45,865 nucleotides of DNA from Bacteroidota bacterium (GTDB taxonomy: Bacteria > Bacteroidota > Bacteroidia > Bacteroidales > UBA4417), in the NCBI GenBank assembly GCA_022711175.1, contig JAKLFM010000014.1:16106-61970 (forward strand), written 5' to 3'. The notes under the pieces are model-generated. The model had not been told where the DNA came from. It saw only the letters and a program-made list of their open reading frames with translations, and did no database searches. Position numbers and translations under genes: made by a program. This document shows positions 17,544-24,911 of this stretch, one piece after another. Numbering within the stretch: the first letter of the stretch is position 1; each line of letters begins with the position of its first letter.

Positions 17544-18650
17544 TTATTCTAGTTTCAAGTCAACTAATTGGTAGTTAACATTTCGTCCGCCTTCGTCAGT
17601 TTGTTTCAAGATGCCTTTTTCTACCAGGTCTTTTATGTCCCGTAAGGCTGTGTCGGTAGAGGTTTTGGTTAATTTGGCCCATTTTGAGGTTTGTAGTTTT
17701 CCTTCAAAATTTTCAAATAACTTATTTAGTACAAGTCTTTGACGTTCATTAACAGGAGTATGTTCATGCAACTTCCAAAACTCTGCCTTGCGTAATATTT
17801 TCTGTGTAATAATCTCAGTGGCCAACATAGCGTTCTTAAGGCACTCCAAAAACCATTGAAGCCATTCAGTTATGTCGCCTGAACTATATTGCACTTTTTG
17901 CAGTACTTCGAAATAGCGTTTTCGTTCAGCTAATATTTGGCTGGACATACTGTAAAAACGCTCTCCGCTGGCTTCTGCACGTGCAAGCAGCATATCTGTG
18001 ATAGCTCTGCCAATTCTGCCGTTTCCGTCATCAAAGGGGTGAATGATAATGAACCAAAAGTGTGCAATAGCTGCTTTCAAAACATTATCAAGTCTATTTT
18101 CGTTGTTGAACCAATCCAGAAACTTATCCATTTCTGCTTTAACCAACTCCGGTTTTACTGCTTCATAATGTACCTTTTCTTTACCCATAGCTCCGGATAA
18201 AACTTGCATTTCACCAGTTCGGTATCGTCCAACTTCTATTGAGCAAGGTCCGCTGTAACCAGTAGGGAAAAGCGCTGCGTGCCAACCAAACAAACGCTCA
18301 TGGGTTAAAGGCAGATTGTAACGCCGGGTGGCATCAAGCATCATCTCCACAACTCCTTCTATGTGGCGGCTGCTTGAAACAAGTCCTCCGGTATTAATAC
18401 CCAAGCGCCTGGCAATAGAAGAACGCACCTGGTCATAATTGAGTAATTCACCTTCTATTTCTGATGATTTTACGATGTCTAATGTTAAGGCGGTAAGTGC
18501 GGCTTCCTCTTTGGCAGAAAATCCCAGAGAGTTCATTTGCCCTATTATTTTACCTTGCATAAGTCGCACTTCACCAAATACAACATTTATAGATTTGTCC
18601 TGCCACGAAAAATCTGTCCAGTTTTTATACTCGTAAATGTATTTTGTCAT
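17544..18650 (-). CDS. Fic family protein with N-terminal inhibitory motif
   Basis: This 368-residue Fic protein transfers AMP or another nucleotide monophosphate from a nucleotide to a protein hydroxyl. The catalytic loop HPFDDGNGR (204-212) is complete, including the catalytic His and the anion-binding GNGR. The motif SSEIEG (62-67) fits the [S/T]xxxE[G/N] inhibitory helix, placing the protein in class II (inhibitor fused at the N-terminus). The C-terminal 70 residues look like a winged helix (NERQRLVLNKLFEN, STDTALRDIKDLVEKGIL), suggesting DNA binding or autoregulation. The ATG at 18650 is preferred over the TTG two codons upstream. Its targets are unknown. It may be a mobile arrival, since a cassette-like element lies directly upstream. 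Confidence 0.93.
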   Translation of the reverse strand: MTKYIYEYKNWTDFSWQDKSINVVFGEVRLMQGKIIGQMNSLGFSAKEEAALTALTLDIVKSSEIEGELLNYDQVRSSIARRLGINTGGLVSSSRHIEGVVEMMLDATRRYNLPLTHERLFGWHAALFPTGYSGPCSIEVGRYRTGEMQVLSGAMGKEKVHYEAVKPELVKAEMDKFLDWFNNENRLDNVLKAAIAHFWFIIIHPFDDGNGRIGRAITDMLLARAEASGERFYSMSSQILAERKRYFEVLQKVQYSSGDITEWLQWFLECLKNAMLATEIITQKILRKAEFWKLHEHTPVNERQRLVLNKLFENFEGKLQTSKWAKLTKTSTDTALRDIKDLVEKGILKQTDEGGRNVNYQLVDLKLE

Positions 18651-18739
18651 TTTCAAAAACTATTGTGCGGTAAATATACACATTAATCACCGCAGATATG
18701 CGGCGATAAGTTTATTTTTTCACCGCAAGGGAATAGGTT

Positions 18740-18869
18740 GTCAACGGTTCACGGCTTGGCGATGTGGCGGATTTTTAGCACAAAAGTTAATAGAATTACT
18801 GCTGTTGAACCTTGCACAAATGTTTGATAGAAGCACTTCAGCCGCCATATTGCCAAACCGATGTTAGCT
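18740..18869 (-). repeat. attC-like imperfect palindrome (cassette recombination-site candidate)
   Basis: Arms at 18752-18770 and 18842-18860 pair over 19 positions: 16 Watson-Crick pairs, 2 G-U and 1 mismatch, around a 71-nt variable centre. Just outside the second arm on the minus strand is AGCTAAC (18869-18863), resembling an integron R'' core. At the other end GTTGACA (from about 18746) is only a weak R' match. Total size of about 130 bp is within the attC range. It lies directly downstream of the orphan gene at 18879-19304, as an attC would. No integrase is visible. Confidence 0.5.
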
Positions 18870-18878
18870 GCTGGCAAT

Positions 18879-19304
18879 TTATTCATCGTTCAGTCTCTTT
18901 ATGTTTCCAATCAGTTCTGGTCGTAGTCGCCAAAACAATTTTTTTCCGCTTATCCATATTGAGTCATTGTCGCCAATTTTCCAGTCTGCGAAGTCTGCCC
19001 AATAAAAGAGTCCGTTGCTTGTCATTAAAGTGGCGTCATAAATAACTGCGTTTGTGGTTTCTTCAAAAGGTCTGAAATTGAATTGCTCAATGTCCTCAAA
19101 TTTCAACTCCAATACTGTTGTCGGCCCAAATTGTCGTTGAAATAATAATGATGCTGTCAGTTTATTGTCAAAGTGCATAGCAAGTTTCTCGTCAATAAAT
19201 TCTCTTGTCGAGATATAAATGTCACGCAAACAACTGTCGTGAAAGAAGCCATAGCTCTCTAAAAGCTTGTCAATGTCTACTTGGTCTTTTATTTCAGTCC
19301 ACAT
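18879..19304 (-). CDS. Orphan 141-residue protein in a cassette-like setting
   Basis: The function is unknown. The protein is acidic and aromatic-rich, without a signal peptide or membrane segment, so it is probably cytosolic. Visible landmarks are YGFFHDSCLRDIYIS near the N-terminus, LLFQRQFGPTTVLELKFEDI in the middle and DATLMTSNGLFYWADFADW toward the end. It resembles small orphan proteins carrying an FHDSC motif that I associate with environmental gene cassettes, but no domain was recognised. It is flanked by GTTAGCTGC (18863-18871) and its inverse GCAGCTAAC (19340-19348). A TATATTTG box lies 58 nt upstream of the ATG. Its base composition is lower in GC than its LPS-gene neighbours, consistent with transfer. 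Confidence 0.7.
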   Translation of the reverse strand: MWTEIKDQVDIDKLLESYGFFHDSCLRDIYISTREFIDEKLAMHFDNKLTASLLFQRQFGPTTVLELKFEDIEQFNFRPFEETTNAVIYDATLMTSNGLFYWADFADWKIGDNDSIWISGKKLFWRLRPELIGNIKRLNDE

Positions 19305-19339
19305 AAATTTTTGTTCTCTGTTTGGTGTCCTATATGCTT

Positions 19340-19348
19340 GCAGCTAAC
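19340..19348. repeat. Second boundary repeat of the cassette-like element
   Basis: GCAGCTAAC here is the exact inverse of GTTAGCTGC at 18863-18871, so the orphan gene sits between a 9-bp inverted pair. On the minus strand this copy reads GTTAGCT, like the R' core left by a preceding integron cassette. Confidence 0.45.
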
Positions 19349-19361
19349 TTGTATATATGCA

Positions 19362-19369
19362 CAAATATA
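19362..19369 (-). promoter_or_regulatory. -7 promoter box of the orphan cassette gene
   Basis: The minus strand reads TATATTTG, matching TAnnTTTG, 58 nt upstream of the orphan gene. It lies just outside the cassette boundary repeat, so transcription would enter the cassette from outside. Confidence 0.5.
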
Positions 19370-19424
19370 ATCATCTTACAAAATTGCATAATGATTTTAT
19401 TAAATATTTCATTTTCAATATAAA

Positions 19425-19449
19425 AAACGACAACAAACGACAACAAACG
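19425..19449 (+). repeat. Short tandem repeat, 10-bp unit AAACGACAAC x2.5
   Basis: Two exact copies of AAACGACAAC and a half copy lie in the AT-rich leader upstream of the first ssb gene, about 53 bp before its promoter box. The array is too short to call an iteron set. Confidence 0.5.
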
Positions 19450-19501
19450 TTTCTATCCGGATACAAATGCTTATTAACCGAATCAGGTTACAGGGCCGCT
19501 A

Positions 19502-19509
19502 TACTTTTG
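19502..19509 (+). promoter_or_regulatory. -7 promoter box of the ssb array
   Basis: TACTTTTG followed by C is an exact TAnnTTTG match, 84 nt before the first ssb start. A perfect palindrome lies between the box and the start codon. Confidence 0.55.
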
Positions 19510-19558
19510 CTTCGTCAATCGCTGATAAACCGGTTGAAAGCAAATCATAAGATAACAA

Positions 19559-19576
19559 TCCCGATAGCTATCGGGA
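19559..19576. repeat. Perfect 18-bp palindrome TCCCGATAGCTATCGGGA
   Basis: This perfect inverted repeat ends 16 nt before the ATG of the first ssb gene. A related palindrome lies at 35632-35651. As RNA it would fold into a tight hairpin near the translation start. It belongs to a dispersed intergenic palindrome type, common in Bacteroidota as I recall. Confidence 0.7.
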
Positions 19577-19592
19577 CCAAAACTCAAAACCC

Positions 19593-19931
19593 ATGAACAC
19601 ACTCAAGAACACCGTTCACCTCATCGGCCGCCTCGGCCAGGATCCCGAAGTACGCACCTTTAATGGCGGAAAGAAAGTAGCCCGCCTGTCGCTCGCAACA
19701 GGTGGTACATTTTCTTCGAAAGAAAACAGCGAACGTACGAAAACCCAGTGGCACAACCTCGTTGTGTGGGGTAACCTCGCAGCCGTATGCGAAAAATACC
19801 TTACCAAAGGGCGCGAAATCGCCATCGCCGGCAAACTTACCTACAACAAATGGGAGGACAGCCAGGGAACGAAACACATCAGCACCGAGATTCTCGTTGA
19901 CGAACTGCTTTTTGTCGGAAACACCAAATAA
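19593..19931 (+). CDS. ssb: Short single-stranded DNA-binding protein, copy 1
   Basis: This 112-residue OB-fold protein covers the SSB core: NTVHLIGRLGQDPEVR at the N-terminus, TQWHNLVVWGNLAAVCEKYLTKG with the conserved Trp/aromatic positions, and a LTYNKWED strand. It ends right after LLFVGNTK, so the disordered tail and acidic tip that recruit repair proteins in full-length SSB (usually about 150 or more residues) are absent. It is the first of three paralogues on the plus strand and the most divergent. An accessory role such as uptake, mobile-element or repair use is possible. The housekeeping ssb is probably elsewhere. Confidence 0.93.
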   Translation: MNTLKNTVHLIGRLGQDPEVRTFNGGKKVARLSLATGGTFSSKENSERTKTQWHNLVVWGNLAAVCEKYLTKGREIAIAGKLTYNKWEDSQGTKHISTEILVDELLFVGNTK

Positions 19932-19954
19932 TCATCACAAAAACATCAAACATT

Positions 19955-20002
19955 AAACATTAAACTTCAAACTCAAAACACCATGAACACACTCCGCAAT
20001 TC
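19955..20002 (+). repeat. Duplicated ssb leader, copy A
   Basis: About 48 nt covering the A/C-rich leader and first codons of ssb copy 2 are almost identical to 20986-21034 at ssb copy 3, differing by a one-base insertion in an A-run. Leader identity this high shows that copies 2 and 3 arose by a fairly recent duplication. Confidence 0.8.
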
Positions 20003-20321
20003 CGTTAAACTCATCGGCCGCCTCGGCCAGGACCCCGAAATCCGCAATCTCGAAAAAGGCAGCAAAATGGCCCGCCTGTCGCTGGCAACCAGCGAAACAT
20101 TCACCGACAAGCAAGGCAACCGCAAGGAACAGACCCAATGGCATAACCTCGTGGTATGGGGCAATCTTGCTACCATTTGCGAAAAATACCTCAAAAAAGG
20201 CAAAGAAATCGCCGTTGACGGCCGCATTGCTTACCGCAACTGGGAAGACAAGAACGGCGGAAAGCACATTGCCACTGATATTATTGTGAGCGACCTGCTT
20301 TTTATCGGGAATAAGCAATAA
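19983..20321 (+). CDS. ssb: Short single-stranded DNA-binding protein, copy 2
   Basis: This second 112-residue SSB core domain starts 51 nt after copy 1. It keeps LIGRLGQDPEIR, TQWHNLVVWGNLATICEKYLKKGKE and YRNWEDKNG, and again stops after LLFIGNKQ without an acidic tail. It is closer to copy 3 than to copy 1 in the leader, in MNTLRNS and in YRNWEDKNG, but shares the LVVWGNLA centre with copy 1. That mosaic pattern could reflect gene conversion within the array. It binds single-stranded DNA by family. The specific role is unknown. Confidence 0.93.
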   Translation: MNTLRNSVKLIGRLGQDPEIRNLEKGSKMARLSLATSETFTDKQGNRKEQTQWHNLVVWGNLATICEKYLKKGKEIAVDGRIAYRNWEDKNGGKHIATDIIVSDLLFIGNKQ

Positions 20322-20335
20322 CAGTGAGAAATAAC

Positions 20336-20414
20336 AAATGTCGATTAACAAATGATAAATAATAAAGCACTGGCTTTGATTCCTTCAAAAATCATCATTT
20401 GTTAATCGACATTT
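20336..20414. repeat. Perfect 21-bp inverted repeat with 37-nt spacer
   Basis: The arms 20336-20356 and 20394-20414 are exact reverse complements over 21 bp, with no match beyond either end. They fill the gap between ssb copy 2 and the ORF6N gene. The element could be a long hairpin terminator-like structure, a recombination site or the remnant of a small inverted-repeat element. No T-run follows the second arm. Confidence 0.8.
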
Positions 20415-20460
20415 AGCCTTCAAAGAGATCTTTTAACTTTTATAACACTTCTCTCCCACA

Positions 20461-20976
20461 ATGCACCTCCATCTCATTCAATCGCTCATTCACGAAATAC
20501 GGGGATACAGGGTCATGCTTGATTCCGACCTGGCTGCGCTGTATGAAACTGAGACCAAACGGCTCAAAGAGGCTGTGAGGCGCAACATCAACCGGTTTCC
20601 GCCCGATTTTATGTTTGAACTCAACGAAAGTGAATTCGAAACTTTGAGGACGCAATTTGCGACCTCAAACAGAGGCGGAACAAGATACATGCCTTTTGCT
20701 TTCACCGAACAGGGGGTGGCCATGCTGGCCAGTGTCCTCAACAGCCCCAAGGCGATTGAAGTGAACATTCAGATTGTCAGGGCCTTTGTATTCCTGAGGC
20801 AGTATGCGATCGCTAATGAAGAACTCGCGCGAAAACTAAATGAACTCGAAAGCATGTACAACAAGCAGTTCAAAGACATTTACGAAGCTTTGAATTACCT
20901 TCTGACAACAAACCACCAACAAAAATTGCAAAACCAACGCAGGAAGATCGGATTTGTCACCGAACCTGAAAAATAG
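20461..20976 (+). CDS. ORF6N domain DNA-binding protein
   Basis: This 171-residue protein begins with an ORF6N domain (about 5-115), recognised from the pattern IRGYRVMLDSDLAALYETETKRLKEAV, NRFPPDFMFELNESE, and the FTEQGVAMLASVLNS segment. ORF6N domains occur in phage antirepressors and in many bacterial accessory genes, often paired with KilA-N type regulators. The C-terminal 50 residues are predicted coiled coil (NEELARKLNELESMYNKQFKDIYEALNYLL), ending in a basic tail. It is inserted between ssb copies 2 and 3 and preceded by the 21-bp inverted repeat, which suggests an arrived element. No other phage gene is nearby. Confidence 0.9.
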   Translation: MHLHLIQSLIHEIRGYRVMLDSDLAALYETETKRLKEAVRRNINRFPPDFMFELNESEFETLRTQFATSNRGGTRYMPFAFTEQGVAMLASVLNSPKAIEVNIQIVRAFVFLRQYAIANEELARKLNELESMYNKQFKDIYEALNYLLTTNHQQKLQNQRRKIGFVTEPEK

Positions 20977-20985
20977 CAGACCAAT

Positions 20986-21034
20986 AAACATTAAACTTCA
21001 AACTCAAAAACACCATGAACACACTCCGCAATTC
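20986..21034 (+). repeat. Duplicated ssb leader, copy B
   Basis: This is the second copy of the leader at 19955-20002, with one extra A. The offset between copies is about 1.03 kb, equal to ssb copy 2 plus the ORF6N gene. Confidence 0.8.
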
Positions 21035-21365
21035 AATTCAGCTCATCGGCCGCCTCGGCCAGGACCCCGAAATCCGCACCCTCGAAAATGGCTCCAAAGT
21101 GGCCAATTTCCGCTTCGCCACCGACGACATCTACACCGATAAAGACGGCAACCGCAAAGACCAAACCGACTGGCACAACATCGTTGCCTGGGGAACCCTT
21201 GCCGAACGCTGCGAAAAGTACCTGAAAAAAGGGAAAGAAGTCGTAATCCAGGGCAGACTTACATACCGCAACTGGGAAGATAAAAACGGCAGCAAGCACA
21301 CCTCAGCCGAAATCGTAATGACTGAAATGTTGTTTGTCGGTGCAAAGGCCGAGGAAGCTAAGTAA
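21015..21365 (+). CDS. ssb: Short single-stranded DNA-binding protein, copy 3
   Basis: This 116-residue SSB core domain has LIGRLGQDPEIR, TDWHNIVAWGTLAERCEKYLKKGKE and YRNWEDKNGSKH. Relative to copy 2 the DNA-binding centre has changed (VANFRFATDDIYT for MARLSLATSETFT, AWGTLAER for VWGNLATI). Its centre is nearer to conventional SSBs, which usually read WHNIVAWGKLAE. The tail AKAEEAK adds only a few residues and has no DDxIPF-like tip. It is the last gene of the array and is followed by a strong terminator, so the four genes from 19593 may form one transcription unit. Confidence 0.93.
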   Translation: MNTLRNSIQLIGRLGQDPEIRTLENGSKVANFRFATDDIYTDKDGNRKDQTDWHNIVAWGTLAERCEKYLKKGKEVVIQGRLTYRNWEDKNGSKHTSAEIVMTEMLFVGAKAEEAK

Positions 21366-21392
21366 TTTCTATCCGCCAGTTACCGTTACATG

Positions 21393-21430
21393 AGCCGCAG
21401 CCGTAACCGGGCTGCGGCTTTTACTTTTTT
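21393..21430 (+). terminator. Strong intrinsic terminator after the ssb array
   Basis: AGCCGCAGCC (21393-21402) and GGCTGCGGCT (21410-21419) form a perfect 10-bp stem with a 7-nt loop, followed by TTTTACTTTTTT. This is the best rho-independent terminator in the window. Confidence 0.93.
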
Positions 21431-21459
21431 ATAGCGATGTAGAAGGCAACTGCCAATGA

Positions 21460-22242
21460 TCAATGTTTCTTATGAATGCTGAAAATTAGGTTCCTGGCAA
21501 CTGACCGGGGCAGGAAACGAGGTGTAATGCTGCTCAGCTTATTCATAAAACCAGGCAAAACAACGGTTTTACCATTCATCATGGCTTTATAACCAGCCTT
21601 AGCTACTTCGGCGGCGGTATAGGGAGGAAATACCCTGTGAAACAACGATTTTCCAAGTCCTGCTGCTTCGGCAAAACCGGTGTCGGTAGGGCCGGGACAA
21701 AGTGCCGTTACGGTAATGCCGGTACCTTTCATTTCGCGCGACAGGGCTTCGGAAAAGGATAAAACATATGCCTTCGTAGCATAATAAACCGCCATACCGG
21801 GGCCGGGGATAAATGAAGCGATGGAAGCAACATTCATCACTTTGCCGCCGCCGGTTTCGATCATTTTACCGAGGAAATGATGGGTAAGATGGGTGAGCGC
21901 AGTTATATTTAACGTTATCATCCGCAGGTTCTTGTCAAGGTCGGCTGTGGCAAAATCTCCGTAATCGGCAAAACCTGCATTGTTGATGAGCGTATTGACA
22001 GTTATCTGCCAGTGGTCAATTTGCGAAATTACTTGTGCAAGATCATTCGTATCCGAAAGGTCAGCAACAATAGTTTTCACAACCACGTTGTTAGTTGCGC
22101 GGAGTTCTTCGGCAAGTTTTTCAAGTTTTTCACCCGAGCGGGCTACAAGTATAAGGTTTTGACGATCGGCGGCTGCCAGCCGGGCAAGTTCAAGGCCAAT
22201 GCCACCGGAGGCTCCTGTAATGAATGTAAAGTTGGTTTCCAT
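21460..22242 (-). CDS. Short-chain dehydrogenase/reductase
   Basis: This 260-residue classical SDR has the Rossmann TGASGGIGLEL dinucleotide site near the N-terminus and the NNAG segment (NTLINNAGFADYG). The catalytic Ser is in NVASIASF and the YxxxK is in YYATKAYVLSF. The ATG at 22242 (METNFTFITGASGG) is preferred to an upstream start that would add an unconserved 18-residue extension. A C-terminal basic segment suggests possible membrane association, as in DltE/YqjQ-like SDRs. The substrate is unknown. It stands alone between the ssb terminator and phoH. Confidence 0.92.
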   Translation of the reverse strand: METNFTFITGASGGIGLELARLAAADRQNLILVARSGEKLEKLAEELRATNNVVVKTIVADLSDTNDLAQVISQIDHWQITVNTLINNAGFADYGDFATADLDKNLRMITLNITALTHLTHHFLGKMIETGGGKVMNVASIASFIPGPGMAVYYATKAYVLSFSEALSREMKGTGITVTALCPGPTDTGFAEAAGLGKSLFHRVFPPYTAAEVAKAGYKAMMNGKTVVLPGFMNKLSSITPRFLPRSVARNLIFSIHKKH

Positions 22243-22468
22243 ACTGATAAATAGCTTTCCTGCAGGTTCAAACAGATAACGAATACCAGGCGCCAAAGTT
22301 CACAAAAAAACACCAATTCCTTTATTGATGCCTCTTTTCTGACAAATTACCTGTTCAAAACTTTTTCATATCATTTTTCGACCTGCTGCAAAATCTCCCT
22401 TTTGCCGGCAGTACTTTTAATTTCCACAATCAACCGGGGAATAAAATCGAACATTTAAATACTCAAGT

Positions 22469-23854
22469 ATGCTGAAAAAACCTGTCGTTCGGCCTGTAAA
22501 AAGAGTCATTGTTAAGGGTAAGAAAGCTGAGAAGGAGAAAAAGATTTTCGTGATTGATACCAGTGTGATCCTTTACAACCACAATGCTATCAATTGTTTC
22601 GACGATAACGATGTGGCTCTGCCGATTACGGTTCTCGAAGAACTCGACAATTTTAAAAAGGGCAATGACACCATCAACTTCGAAGCCCGGGAGTTTATCC
22701 GCATCATCGACCGCCTTTCAGAAAAGAGCACCCTGCAGCGCTGGACGGCGCTCACCCGCGCCAAAGGCGGAGGCAAGTTTAAGGTGATTATGAACGAGAA
22801 AGCCGATGTGGATGCACGCCATGTTTTTGGCGACAACAAACCCGATCATCGCATTCTCAATGCAGCTTTGTCGCTCGTTAAGGAATTCCCCGAAAGAAAA
22901 GTCATACTGGTTTCGAAGGATATCAACCTTCGGCTAAAGGCCAAAGCGCTGAATATCACCGCGGAGGACTTCCTTACAGGGAAAATCAAGGATGTTGAAG
23001 GACTTTACACCGGTAAAACCACCATCGAAGGGCTTACCTCGAAAACCATTGATGCCATGTACCAGAATGGCTGGGTTGACCCGAAGGAAATTGGTGTCGA
23101 CAATCCAATCCCAAACCATTATTTTGTACTTCGCAATACCAAGAATTCAGCGCTCGGATTTTATAACCAGGCTACAAACCGGATTGAGCGCATTGATAAA
23201 CGTCCGGCTTACCGTATCGTTCCCCGCAATGCCGAGCAGGTTTTTGCCCTCCACGCCATTATGAATCCTGAAGTGAAACTTGTAACGCTTCAGGGTGTGG
23301 CCGGAACAGGCAAAACCCTGCTGGCTCTTGCGGGCGCCATGGAACAACGCCGCGATTTCAAACAGATATATCTTGCCAGGCCCATTGTGCCGCTCAGCAA
23401 CAAGGAAATCGGATTTCTGCCGGGTGATGTGAAGGAAAAGATAAATCCTTACATGGAACCGCTTTATGATAACCTGAAGTTTATCCAAAACCAGTACGGC
23501 GAAAAGGATAAAGAAACCAAGGTGATTTCCGAGTCACTGCAAAACGAAAAACTGGTGGTAACCCCGCTTGCCTACATTCGTGGCAGAAGCATTTCAAATG
23601 TATGTTTCATAGTGGATGAGGCGCAGAATCTCACGCCGCACGAAGTAAAAACTATTATCACGCGTGCAGGCGAAGGCACCAAAATCATATTTACCGGCGA
23701 TATTTACCAGATAGATACTCCATACCTCGATGCCCAGAGTAACGGGTTGTCGTACCTTATTGACAAAATCAAACACCACCCGATTTACGCTCATATCAGG
23801 CTCGAAAAGGGTGAACGTTCGGAACTGGCAAACCTGGCAAACGACTTGCTCTGA
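22469..23854 (+). CDS. PIN-PhoH fusion protein (ribonuclease/ATPase)
   Basis: This 461-residue protein joins an N-terminal PIN nuclease domain (about 25-160; FVIDTSVILYNHNAI, LPITVLEELDNFKKG, and later acidic residues in GDNKPDHRIL) to a C-terminal PhoH P-loop ATPase. The PhoH domain (about 250-455) has the Walker A GVAGTGKTLLALAGA near residue 275, the Walker B FIVDEAQNL and the sensor IIFTGDIYQID. PhoH2/YlaK-type proteins of this layout are linked to RNA unwinding and cleavage. The N-terminal 25 residues are basic. The gene appears monocistronic and converges with the M28 peptidase gene 8 nt away. Confidence 0.95.
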   Translation: MLKKPVVRPVKRVIVKGKKAEKEKKIFVIDTSVILYNHNAINCFDDNDVALPITVLEELDNFKKGNDTINFEAREFIRIIDRLSEKSTLQRWTALTRAKGGGKFKVIMNEKADVDARHVFGDNKPDHRILNAALSLVKEFPERKVILVSKDINLRLKAKALNITAEDFLTGKIKDVEGLYTGKTTIEGLTSKTIDAMYQNGWVDPKEIGVDNPIPNHYFVLRNTKNSALGFYNQATNRIERIDKRPAYRIVPRNAEQVFALHAIMNPEVKLVTLQGVAGTGKTLLALAGAMEQRRDFKQIYLARPIVPLSNKEIGFLPGDVKEKINPYMEPLYDNLKFIQNQYGEKDKETKVISESLQNEKLVVTPLAYIRGRSISNVCFIVDEAQNLTPHEVKTIITRAGEGTKIIFTGDIYQIDTPYLDAQSNGLSYLIDKIKHHPIYAHIRLEKGERSELANLANDLL

Positions 23855-23862
23855 TCCTGATT

Positions 23863-24873
23863 TTATTTTTCCAGGTAAACGGTTGTGAGCACGGTTTGGC
23901 CCACAGCCATAAGGGTCTGTTTATCAATCCCCTGTATGTTGTCGCCCAAGGTATGCCAGTATTTGTAAAAACCGCTTTGCGTGGAAGGATCGTGATGGAT
24001 GATATCAAGCGTTGGCACCTGCCGGAGATCATTAATATATGAATGATCATCAATAATGGCAGCGGTTTCGTCATTCACAAAATAGCTGCCGTACCCGAGT
24101 TGTGAAGCAATGTGCCACACCCGGTTCACATAATCTGCGGCATAATACATCGAAGTGCCTTCCTTGGTAAATGTAGCATCAGCGGCTCCTACCATGTCGA
24201 GCAGAATCCCGAAGCAGGCGGAGTAAGCCGGAACATGCGGATTGCGCGACCAATACTGCGAACCCAGGCACCAGTCATCTTCCACCTGGCTCTGTTCGTC
24301 TTGTGGCGAGCCATAATCCTCACCATCGAAAAATACAATATCTACACCTGTCGTTGGGTTTTTGAGCGAGAACTGGCGCGCTATTTCAAGCAGCACTCCC
24401 ACGCCGCTTGCGCCATCGTTTGCACCATCAATGGGTTTGCGACGGTTAGCAACTTCAGGGTCCTGGTCGGCAAACGGACGTGAATCCCAGTGACTGCATA
24501 GCAGAATTCGCTTTTCAGCACCGGGGTTAAAACTACCGATAATATTTTTCAGGTGAAGGATTGTGCCATCATATGCTTTGGCGTCAAACGACTGGACTTT
24601 TACCTCGGGCGTAAACCGTTTCAGGGTGTTTTCGAGCCAAACAGCACATTTCTTGTTCGCGGTTGAATTGGAAACCCGGGGGCCAAAATCGGTCTGTTTT
24701 TTAACAAAATCGAATGCTGAATCGGCATTAAAAGAGGCGGGGATAATTTTTTCGGTTACTTCGGCCGGTTCCGGTTGCGAATTGTTATGTGAACGGTTGC
24801 TGCAACTCGTACTGGTCATCACAACAATTAATATTAATGACAGAAAAAGGGACTTCTTTACGGCATTTATCAT
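23863..24873 (-). CDS. M28 family zinc peptidase lipoprotein
   Basis: This 336-residue predicted lipoprotein has a hydrophobic signal ending TSTSC and then a di-zinc M28 domain. Metal-site segments are LLCSHWDSRPFADQD (His and Asp), GANDGASGVGVLLE (Asp/Glu), FFDGEDYGSPQ (Glu) and a late His in YKYWHTLGDN. It resembles the glutaminyl-cyclase branch of M28 in size and in the WDSRPF sequence, so peptidase or glutaminyl cyclase activity is possible. The ATG at 24873 is favoured over 24906 because a TAATTTTG promoter box lies at 24904-24911. Confidence 0.9.
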   Translation of the reverse strand: MINAVKKSLFLSLILIVVMTSTSCSNRSHNNSQPEPAEVTEKIIPASFNADSAFDFVKKQTDFGPRVSNSTANKKCAVWLENTLKRFTPEVKVQSFDAKAYDGTILHLKNIIGSFNPGAEKRILLCSHWDSRPFADQDPEVANRRKPIDGANDGASGVGVLLEIARQFSLKNPTTGVDIVFFDGEDYGSPQDEQSQVEDDWCLGSQYWSRNPHVPAYSACFGILLDMVGAADATFTKEGTSMYYAADYVNRVWHIASQLGYGSYFVNDETAAIIDDHSYINDLRQVPTLDIIHHDPSTQSGFYKYWHTLGDNIQGIDKQTLMAVGQTVLTTVYLEK

Positions 24874-24903
24874 CGTGAGAATGTTAAGGTTCAGTAGGGG
24901 CAA

Positions 24904-24911
24904 CAAAATTA
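24904..24911 (-). promoter_or_regulatory. -7 promoter box of the M28 peptidase gene
   Basis: The minus strand reads TAATTTTG followed by TTGCCCC, matching TAnnTTTG. It overlaps the stop codon of the nitroreductase gene and lies 31 nt before the peptidase start. Confidence 0.5.

Noticed and set aside
18740..21430. A full integron or prophage
   Set aside because: No integrase, terminase, capsid or recombinase gene is present. Only an attC-like site and SSB/ORF6N genes are seen, so a larger element is not supported.
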